Of a DNA stretch of 44,988 bases, positions 1 through 6,992 are shown one piece after another. Both the position numbers and the translations under genes were made by a program. The stretch's first letter is position 1. The number at the start of each line of letters is the position of its first letter. The stretch spans positions 1 through 44,988 of the forward strand of contig CAYOLL010000036.1 in assembly GCA_964404765.1 (NCBI GenBank), given 5' to 3'. The stretch is from CAYOLL01 sp964404765 [NCBI: uncultured Gemmatimonadota bacterium] (GTDB lineage: Bacteria > 4572-55). The notes under the pieces were generated by a model. The model searched no databases and had not been told where the DNA came from. It saw nothing but the letters and a program-made list of their open reading frames with translations.

Positions 1-3000
1 CGATGTTGCAATAAGCGGTGCAGGCCAGGCGCTTCTGCTGACATTTTTCGGCCACAGCCAACTGCTTGCGATAGCCGGCCAGCGCTTGCTCCAGTTCGTT
101 CTGCCGGCGGTGGATAATGCCGAGATAGCCCCAGATTTTGCCGGCAACGATTTCATCGCCCAACGCTTCGGCCCGTTCCAGCGCCTGCTGCAGCGTGCTC
201 CGGGCTTCTGCGGTCTTGCTTTGCTTCAGGAAAATAACGCCTTTCTGGGTGATCGCCTGCATCTCGTCCACAGGCGCGTCCAGCCCGGCCAGCAAAGTCT
301 GCGCTTCGTCCAAAATGTGCACGGCGTCGTCAAAACGGCCTTTCTCCTGAGTCACCACGCCCAGCCGGATTTTGGCCCGGCCCAGGCGCAATGCATCGTT
401 GGACTGTTCGGCCAATTCGGCGGCTTGCTGCGCCGTGGCAATGGATTCGTCCCAGCGTCCAATTTGATAAAGCAAATCGGCTTTTTTTAGCATTACATCA
501 ACTTTTAAAGTCAAATTATGCGCATTTTCCAACCTATCAATCAGCATATTGTAATATTCAATGGCTCGTTGATTCGCAAAGTTGGTAGCTGCTTTGTTCG
601 CACCTTTTTCCAAGTAAAAAATCGCCTTTTCGCTATCGGCGGTTTGCTGATAATGAAAAGCCAGTTGCTCCACAACCTCATCCGTCCGCTCACTGAAAAT
701 CGCTTCCAAACGCCGGGCGATCAGCAGATGCAAATCGCCCGGGTCGATTATTGTTGACTGAACTGCGTCGCTTAACAGAGCGTTGGCCGGGCGATAATAC
801 AGCCGATCCGCCAATTGTTCAAGGCTTACATACTCTCGTTTTTGCAGATCGGTCAAGATATTTTGCAGCGGGCGATTCAATTTGTCGGACACAATTTTTT
901 CTAAGATGGCAAAACTGATGCTTTCACCCAACAGCGCCAAAATTTGCATCACCAGGCGGGCCGATTCGTCCAATCCCGACTCGCGCAACCGCTTCGCCAG
1001 GATTTCCCGCGCATTATGGGCAATATCCATGTCGGTCAATGCTTGCGTGATCTCCCAAAAAACGCCGCGCCGCGCCAGCGCTTCTTGCTCCAGCAATATG
1101 GAGAATAATTCGTGCAAAAAGAGCGGGCTGCCGCCGGCTTGCCGGGCAATAACGGGTAAGGCCGCCCGCAAGCTTTCACCTATCGAATCTGCGCCAAAGG
1201 CCGCTTTGAAATAAGCCACGGTAGCGGTTTCGTCAAACCATTTGAGCGGCATTTCCTGAAGGCGGCCCTTGTCCCGCCAGCTTTGCAATCGACTTTCGAT
1301 GGCGTCCGATTCTTCGCTGCGCGCCGTCGCGAGAATCCGCAGCCGGGGCGGAGTTGTCGCGGTGGCGATTTGGAAAAGCAGCTCGCTTAAGATTTCCAGA
1401 CTGCCCTCATCGGCCAAGTGCAAATCGCACAGATGCAGGGCCATGATCTGTTGGCGACGTTGCGCTTCCGTCAACAGCAGATGACAGACGGCTTCAATCC
1501 ATGCGCCGCGTTCGGTTTTAGGGTCATAAGTCGGGGCCGGTTCAATTTGGCTCAAGGCCGCGTGGCGGGGCAGGACTTTTTTCAATTCCGGGCCGTAAGT
1601 CTGGATATTTTCGGGCGACGCGGTTAAAAGCAACTCGCGCAGCACATCCAAAAACGGTGCGTATGTCTTGGTGGCCTGTGTTAAACAAACGCCTTCGTAA
1701 AAAGCAACGTGGTTGAGCTGACAATATTTCCGCGCTTCCTGCATCAAACGGGTTTTGCCCACGCCGGCCGGGCCGCTGATCAACAAAAGCTTCGTCGCAT
1801 CGGCGTCAAGATGCCCAATCACCTGCCGCAATTCCGGCTCGCGTCCGGCAAAGCCGGCCCCGGCCACATAAGCCGCCTGCGTCTGCGGCGTCTCCAACGG
1901 AATTTCCAGGCCAAAGAGACGGTTGACATCGGCAAGGATTTCAATGCTGTGTTGATAACGGGCTGCGGGTTCAAAGGCGGTCATTTTAGCCAGAATTTGG
2001 CGGAAACGTCCGTCTTCAATCTGTTCCAATACCACACGCTGACGTTCGCCATGCGCTTCTCTGTTCTGCAACAAACCGACAATGCTGACGGTATGCTGCG
2101 ATTGATGCACCGCCTGATGGGTCAACATTTCGTACAGCATGATACCCAGCGAATAAATATCCGACCCGCGCTGCGCCCGCCCGCTCAGAACCTCCGGGGC
2201 CAAATAAAGCAACGTGCCCTTGCTGCGCTTCAAGTCCGCCGAATCCGCCAAATCCGCCAAACCAAAATCCATGATTTTCAAGCTGTCAGTAATCAGCTGC
2301 CAGCTATCAGCGACGGATTGCTCCGGCTGAAGGCTGATAGCTGACGGCTGAAGATTTAGCATGATGTTTTCTGGCTTCAGATCGCGATGAATAATGCCGC
2401 GACAATGAATAAATTCCAATGTTCGGGCCAGTGTGGTAAGGATGGCCAGAATCTTTTCGGCGGACAACTCTACCTGCAGATCCAGCAACGCCCGCAGCGA
2501 GAGGCCCTCCACATATTCCATGGTGATAAAATAACCATCCGAGTCTTCACTTGCATCATGGCTTAGATCGAAGACCTGGGTCAAATTGGGATGACGCAGC
2601 CGGGCCATCAGATCAAACTCGTTCTTGAAGCTTTTGAGAAATTCGGGCTTGATCAATTCCTTTTTGATCGTCTTGAGCGCCATGCGCTGATTGCCTTGCA
2701 GCGTATCTTCGATCAGAAAGACCTCGCCCATGCTGCCTTCGCCCAACTTTTTAATGACCCGATAGCGGTTGTTAATGACAATCCCCTTGATAGAAGAAAT
2801 TTGCGGAGCCACGGCGGCTAACTTTTCGGCGCGTTCTTTATAATCTATGTTGGAAGTTTTCAGATAGAGCATTTGATAAAGTTCAAGAGCTTTGTGGTAA
2901 TTTTCCTCATTACTTGTGATTTGATAAAGCTCATAGTTTAATATTGCGATATCTTCCTTATTAGTTAACACAGAAAGCGTAATTTTTAATTCAGCTACTA

Positions 3001-6000
3001 TTAGTTCTTTTTCTTTATGACTATTTGAAATACGGTGTTGAGCTTTCGCAATCATTAATTCGCAGTGGAATATAATATCTTTTCTTTTTATGCTAGTGGC
3101 AATATGAAGTGCTTCTGTCGCAAGACATTTCGCATCGGCGAGTTTATTAAGATGAAAAAATAGTATTGATTTTTTATATAAGTAGCTACAAAGATAATAG
3201 AGAAGTGATAATTCATGACCAATTTGAATAGCTATATTAAAACATCTTTCAGCTTGTGAATATTCTTTTTGACGAATGTGAAGATTTCCCAAATTACTAT
3301 AGGTAATACTTTGCTCTTTTTTATCTCCAAGTTCTTCTACAAAAATCATCTTCTTCTTTTGATATTGGAATGCTTTTGTATAATCACCCAATTCCTCGAA
3401 AATTAATCCCATATTGCCGGTTAAAACTGCTATACTTTTCTTTTCACCAATTCTTTCAAATGTTGAGATAGCTTCTTCGTAGCACTGTAAGGCTTCCTTG
3501 AGCATTCCTTGCTCGTAATAAATTACGCCAATATTGTTAAGATTAACAGCAATACCTCTAACATCATTTGTTTCTTTTAAAAATGATAGCCTATCATTAT
3601 AGTTTTCTAAAGCATCATTATATTTTTTTTGGGCCCAGAATACCCTACCAATATTCCCTTTTGCTACACTAAGATAGCGGTCGTCTTGGGATTTTTTGGC
3701 CAACAAAGCTTGCCTTTCAAAATACTCAAACGCTGTTGTATAATCACCTTGCTCACGATGTACTATTCCAATACTACCGTAAGTCTCCATCATCCCAACC
3801 GTATCTGTTAATTGAGTGTACAACTCTAATGCGGAATTTAAATTACCAATCGCTTCGCTATAACTTCCTTTCTGAATTTGCAAATTACCACAACTTCGTA
3901 ATATTAATGCAGCGCGCTTATTATCCTTCGCCTTCTTTGCTAACTGCAACGCCTGCATATAAAGATTTTCACTTTTCTTCCACTCCCCTACAAGTTCTAA
4001 AAGGGTCCCCTGTTTATAGAGCAAATCAATTTTAATCTCCGAAAAGTCCTCTTTTACAAGGGCAAGTGCCATCTCATAATATGCGATCCCTTGTTTATTC
4101 GCATAAACCGCCTTCGCCTTATCCCCGGCCTTCTCCAAATATTCAATCGCCTTCTCTTTATCCTCCGATCGGCTGTAATGGTGGGCCAGTTCATCCACAT
4201 GCTCATCCAATCGCCCGGCATAGATCGTCTCCAAACGACGGGCCAGGCGCAAATGCAAATCGGAGATGGACGCCACCTGCGAAGTGGTGTCCATCTGTTC
4301 CAACTCACGCAAGACTTCTTTGCGGATCAGGTCGTGGGTAAAACGATAGTCAATCCGCGTCTCGGCTTTGTGCATGGCCAAAACTTCCACGCGCTCCATT
4401 TCGGCCACAAAAGCGCTGACGTCAAATGGCAAATTAAAATTTGCTACTCCGTCCGAGTCGTTCAAAATGGCGGCAAATTCGGCAATGGTCAGCGGGCGAT
4501 CCAGCAGGGCGAAGAGTTGCAAGGCCGTGCGTTCGGCCTCGGTCAGATTCAGGCGGGCAATACGTTCGCGGAGCATGGCTTCGCGGGTAAAAGGCAGGTC
4601 AATCTGCGTCAGCGGCGTGGTCAATCGCCACTTGATTCCATCGCGCAGGATAAACTGATGAGCTACCAGCGATTTGCTGATCTCTTGCAATAAAAACGGC
4701 GTCCCTTCGCTGAGCTTCAATAAATCAGGAATCGCTTCGATAATCGAATTGTCCACATTGCCGGGGCTAAAAACAGCCTGCGCGTAGTCCAATACATCCT
4801 TTTCGCCAAAAGCCGTCAGCAAAATTTCCCGCAAACGGTTCTTTTCGCGCAGCTTTGCGAGATAATTGTCAAGCTTTGCAATGTCTTCGTCGCGCATTGA
4901 AGCAAATACAAATAGCTTTGCAGGTAAATTTTTCCCATTTGCATCGTTTACAAATGGCTTTGCATCGGTTACAGACGGCTTTGCATCCATTGCAGATGGC
5001 TTTGCACCAGTTACAGACAGCTTTGCATCCATTGCAGATGGCTTTGCATCTGTTGTAGATTGCTTTGCATCCGTTGTAGATTGCTTTGCATCCGTTGCAG
5101 ATTGCTTTGCATCCGTTGCAGATGGCTTTGCATCCGTTACGGATGGTTTTGAAACTATATTTATTTCCTTTGCGCCGGCAGAAACGCTCATTTCTCCGCT
5201 GTTGCGTTTGTATAACAACTCGGCCAGTGTCTCCAGCGTTGTTTCGTCGGCCCATTGCAAGTCATTGAGATAGATGGCAATGCCCTCGGCGCTTTGTTGG
5301 GCCTGTCCTGAGCTCTGTCGAAGGGCCAATTCCAGCAATAAACGGGTGATGCTTTCGATTTGCAGACCACGCTCGGTCTTAGGGTCTTGCAGCGGCGCGC
5401 TTTCTATCGCCGTTAAACGCGGATGATCCGGCAGCAACCGCTTCAATACCGGGCCGTGCGCTTGAATCATCTCGTCCGCGGTGTGCAACAACGCCTCGTT
5501 GAGAATCTCCACAAACGGGGCAAAGGTTTTGGCCGATTGCTCATGGCAATTGCCCTGCCAAAAGGTGATGTCGCTTAACTGGCAGTATTTTTTGAACTCC
5601 TCGAAGAGCCGGCTCTTGCCCGATCCGGCCACTCCGCGCACCAGATTTAATTGGCAATTAGCAATTGGCAATTGACAATTGGCAATTAATTGGTTGAGTT
5701 CGTCCTTGCGCCCGACAAAGCCCGCGCCGAGGACGTAGGCTTCGGCGGTTTCCGGCGTCTCCAGGTTTAGATTTTCCAAATCTTTGAGATTTGGAAAATC
5801 TCTTATCGCATTTATCACGTCGGCAAAGGAAGAATAACGTGCAGCGGGATCGAGCGCGGTCATTTTGGCGATCAGGGCGCGCAGGCCATCGTCCGGGATG
5901 CGGGCCAGGGCTTGCGCGTGATTCTCGATAAAGATGTTGCTTTTTTTGACAATATCCAGAATCGTGCGGGTGCGGTCTTTGACGTAAAATTGTTGGCCGG

Positions 6001-6661
6001 TCAGCATCTCGTACAGTGTCACCCCGGCGGCAAAGATGTCCACTCGCCGATCTACAACGCCGCCCTGCAAAATCTCCGGAGCCATGTAGGCCAGCGTGGC
6101 CCTGGTCTGCCGCTGCTCGCCGAGCGTGGACAGGCCAAAGTCCATTATTTTTAAACTGTCAGCTTTCAGTGTACAGCTTTCAGCAGTTGATTGCTCCGAC
6201 TGATGGCTGACGACTGAAAGCTGACAGCTAATATTGGCCGGTTTGATATCGCGATGCAGAACGCCGCGGCTGTGGATGAAGTCGAGGGCGCGGCAGATGA
6301 TGACAAAGAGGGGGATGGCTTGCTCAGTAGACAGCGGGCCGTTGCGCTTGAGCAGATCGTCGAGCGATTGGTCACCGGCGTATTCCATGGTGATGTAATA
6401 AGAATCCCCAGAAATGACATTTCTTTCCTGGCCGAAATCGTAGACGCTGACCAGATTGGGATGGCGCAGGCGAGTCATCACGTCAAATTCGCGCTTGAAG
6501 TCGGCCAGATTTTGGGCGTTCAGACGTTCCGACTTGATGGTTTTCAGGGCCAGCGACCGGCCGGGTTTGAGGATGTCCTCGACGAGATAGACCGTGCCCA
6601 TGCCGCCTTCGCCGAGTTTGCGCAGAATGCGATAGCGGTTGTGGATGAATGTCTTTTCCAT
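1..6661 (-). CDS. Giant tandem Ser/Thr protein kinase - STAND ATPase - TPR protein, two modules, partial at left edge
   Basis: The frame is open from the ATG at 6661 to the left edge, at least 2220 residues; I read it codon by codon and met no stop. Module A: kinase with LGEGGMG (16-22), Lys40, HRD 136-138, Asn143, DFG at 174 and a YMAPE activation end; Walker A GVAGSGKS at 343-350; Walker B Asp467 in a YLNDLQWADE context; then about ten TPR-like helical pairs to about residue 1285. Module B repeats the order: LGEGSMG 1306-1312, HRD 1425-1427, DFG at 1465, GPAGVGKT 1630-1637, Walker B Asp1746, then TPRs running off the edge. Both kinases and both NTPases keep their key residues. Such PknK-like proteins normally hold one module of roughly 1000-1300 residues and couple signal sensing to phosphorylation; the role here is inferred. 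A weak GGGGG ribosome site precedes the start. Promoter not identified; divergent from the VIT gene. Confidence 0.9.
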   Translation of the reverse strand, partial: MEKTFIHNRYRILRKLGEGGMGTVYLVEDILKPGRSLALKTIKSERLNAQNLADFKREFDVMTRLRHPNLVSVYDFGQERNVISGDSYYITMEYAGDQSLDDLLKRNGPLSTEQAIPLFVIICRALDFIHSRGVLHRDIKPANISCQLSVVSHQSEQSTAESCTLKADSLKIMDFGLSTLGEQRQTRATLAYMAPEILQGGVVDRRVDIFAAGVTLYEMLTGQQFYVKDRTRTILDIVKKSNIFIENHAQALARIPDDGLRALIAKMTALDPAARYSSFADVINAIRDFPNLKDLENLNLETPETAEAYVLGAGFVGRKDELNQLIANCQLPIANCQLNLVRGVAGSGKSRLFEEFKKYCQLSDITFWQGNCHEQSAKTFAPFVEILNEALLHTADEMIQAHGPVLKRLLPDHPRLTAIESAPLQDPKTERGLQIESITRLLLELALRQSSGQAQQSAEGIAIYLNDLQWADETTLETLAELLYKRNSGEMSVSAGAKEINIVSKPSVTDAKPSATDAKQSATDAKQSTTDAKQSTTDAKPSAMDAKLSVTGAKPSAMDAKPSVTDAKPFVNDANGKNLPAKLFVFASMRDEDIAKLDNYLAKLREKNRLREILLTAFGEKDVLDYAQAVFSPGNVDNSIIEAIPDLLKLSEGTPFLLQEISKSLVAHQFILRDGIKWRLTTPLTQIDLPFTREAMLRERIARLNLTEAERTALQLFALLDRPLTIAEFAAILNDSDGVANFNLPFDVSAFVAEMERVEVLAMHKAETRIDYRFTHDLIRKEVLRELEQMDTTSQVASISDLHLRLARRLETIYAGRLDEHVDELAHHYSRSEDKEKAIEYLEKAGDKAKAVYANKQGIAYYEMALALVKEDFSEIKIDLLYKQGTLLELVGEWKKSENLYMQALQLAKKAKDNKRAALILRSCGNLQIQKGSYSEAIGNLNSALELYTQLTDTVGMMETYGSIGIVHREQGDYTTAFEYFERQALLAKKSQDDRYLSVAKGNIGRVFWAQKKYNDALENYNDRLSFLKETNDVRGIAVNLNNIGVIYYEQGMLKEALQCYEEAISTFERIGEKKSIAVLTGNMGLIFEELGDYTKAFQYQKKKMIFVEELGDKKEQSITYSNLGNLHIRQKEYSQAERCFNIAIQIGHELSLLYYLCSYLYKKSILFFHLNKLADAKCLATEALHIATSIKRKDIIFHCELMIAKAQHRISNSHKEKELIVAELKITLSVLTNKEDIAILNYELYQITSNEENYHKALELYQMLYLKTSNIDYKERAEKLAAVAPQISSIKGIVINNRYRVIKKLGEGSMGEVFLIEDTLQGNQRMALKTIKKELIKPEFLKSFKNEFDLMARLRHPNLTQVFDLSHDASEDSDGYFITMEYVEGLSLRALLDLQVELSAEKILAILTTLARTLEFIHCRGIIHRDLKPENIMLNLQPSAISLQPEQSVADSWQLITDSLKIMDFGLADLADSADLKRSKGTLLYLAPEVLSGRAQRGSDIYSLGIMLYEMLTHQAVHQSQHTVSIVGLLQNREAHGERQRVVLEQIEDGRFRQILAKMTAFEPAARYQHSIEILADVNRLFGLEIPLETPQTQAAYVAGAGFAGREPELRQVIGHLDADATKLLLISGPAGVGKTRLMQEARKYCQLNHVAFYEGVCLTQATKTYAPFLDVLRELLLTASPENIQTYGPELKKVLPRHAALSQIEPAPTYDPKTERGAWIEAVCHLLLTEAQRRQQIMALHLCDLHLADEGSLEILSELLFQIATATTPPRLRILATARSEESDAIESRLQSWRDKGRLQEMPLKWFDETATVAYFKAAFGADSIGESLRAALPVIARQAGGSPLFLHELFSILLEQEALARRGVFWEITQALTDMDIAHNAREILAKRLRESGLDESARLVMQILALLGESISFAILEKIVSDKLNRPLQNILTDLQKREYVSLEQLADRLYYRPANALLSDAVQSTIIDPGDLHLLIARRLEAIFSERTDEVVEQLAFHYQQTADSEKAIFYLEKGANKAATNFANQRAIEYYNMLIDRLENAHNLTLKVDVMLKKADLLYQIGRWDESIATAQQAAELAEQSNDALRLGRAKIRLGVVTQEKGRFDDAVHILDEAQTLLAGLDAPVDEMQAITQKGVIFLKQSKTAEARSTLQQALERAEALGDEIVAGKIWGYLGIIHRRQNELEQALAGYRKQLAVAEKCQQKRLACTAYCNI
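2281..2353. repeat. In-frame palindromic repeat in kinase module B
   Basis: An imperfect inverted repeat with CAGCTATCAGC and GCTGATAGCTG arms around a GATTGCTCCG centre. It lies inside the coding frame and adds about 24 residues (about 1437-1460) between the HRDLKPEN catalytic loop and the DFG motif. The same repeat type occupies the matching place in module A (6155-6229). Confidence 0.8.
4428..4450. repeat. Partial palindromic repeat inside module A coding sequence
   Basis: The sequence ending TTTGCTACTCC matches one arm of the intergenic inverted repeat at 6900-6970. Here it encodes part of a Gly-Val-Ala-Asn-Phe-Asn stretch downstream of the ATPase domain without breaking the frame. Confidence 0.55.
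4935..5144. repeat. 21-bp tandem repeat, about 10 copies, encoding a heptapeptide array
   Basis: Nine clear 21-bp units (consensus GGCTTTGCATCCGTTGCAGAT on the plus strand, last base excluded from strict match) start at 4956, and a diverged tenth precedes them. On the coding strand each unit reads roughly Ala-Lys-Pro-Ser-Ala-Thr-Asp. The array, about residues 506-576, lies between Walker B and the next predicted strand (FASMRDE) of the module A ATPase. Module B has no such array. Copy number probably varies between strains. Confidence 0.9.
5300..5327. repeat. Short palindromic repeat in frame
   Basis: GGCCTGTCCTGAGCTC followed by TGTCGAAGGGCC resembles the widespread CCTTCGACA-type intergenic repeat of many environmental genomes. 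Here it adds about seven residues (SSGQAQQ) just before Walker B of module A, absent from the matching place in module B. Confidence 0.65.
5648..5691. repeat. AATTGGCAATT-type palindromic repeat in frame
   Basis: Iterated TTAATTGGCAATT / AATTGGCAATTAA arms form a long palindrome. It is translated as a Leu-Ile-Ala-Asn-Cys-Gln-rich stretch immediately before Walker A of module A. Module B has unrelated sequence of similar length there. Confidence 0.75.
5769..5801. repeat. Perfect 15-bp inverted repeat in frame
   Basis: AGATTTTCCAAATCT, a TTG loop, then AGATTTGGAAAATCT form a perfect hairpin. It is translated in the linker between kinase and ATPase of module A; the module B linker is shorter by about this amount. 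Confidence 0.85.
6155..6229. repeat. In-frame palindromic repeat in kinase module A
   Basis: ACTGTCAGCTTTCAGT and ACTGAAAGCTGACAGCT arms flank a GATTGCTCCG-containing centre shared with 2281-2353. The repeat adds about 25 residues (about 145-169) between HRDIKPAN and DFG. Confidence 0.85.
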
Positions 6662-6992
6662 ATTGCCCCCGTAGCATAAAAATAGAACGTGGATGACGCG
6701 GATGGCGCAAATTGAAGCGGATAAAAAAGACTATGCGGCTTGATTTGCTCTGTGTCAAAACGTAAGTAAAGCAACTTAGCCGCGTTTGTCAAGCGTCGGA
6801 TTATGGATTGTTAATTCCGCAACCCGAAATCTGCATTCCGCAATGGAATAAACCGCCCGCCTGCCGTGTAAGATAAGCGTTGACGTTAATCATGAAACCG
6901 GAGTAGCAAAATTTATTTTGCTAGTAAGCGTACGCCATCGGGTCACGCGCAAAATGAATTTTGCTACTCCATCATCTAAAAGGAGTATTCCC
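6662..6992. other. Divergent intergenic region with 71-bp inverted repeat
   Basis: This gap separates the giant kinase from the VIT gene. At 6900-6970 the arms GGAGTAGCAAAATTTATTTT and AAAATGAATTTTGCTACTCC form a near-perfect inverted repeat. It ends about 10 bp before the AGGAG ribosome site (6981-6985) of the VIT gene, so it would fold in that leader. I see no convincing promoter in either direction. Confidence 0.7.

Noticed and set aside
1709-2344. Plus-strand open frame opposite the second kinase module
   Set aside because: Opposite strand encodes kinase and Walker motifs in a continuous frame; this one is a shadow.
2591-2872. Separate kinase gene starting at the ATG at 2872
   Set aside because: The frame continues upstream without a stop through the TPR block to 6661, and no ribosome site or intergenic sequence is visible at 2872.
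4935-5144. CRISPR-like direct repeats
   Set aside because: Units are contiguous with no spacers, lie within a coding frame, and no cas genes are present.
4866-5273. Plus-strand repetitive open frame (Phe-Ala-Ser-Val-rich)
   Set aside because: A product of the 21-bp array, whose unit length keeps all frames open; the minus-strand frame belongs to the kinase.
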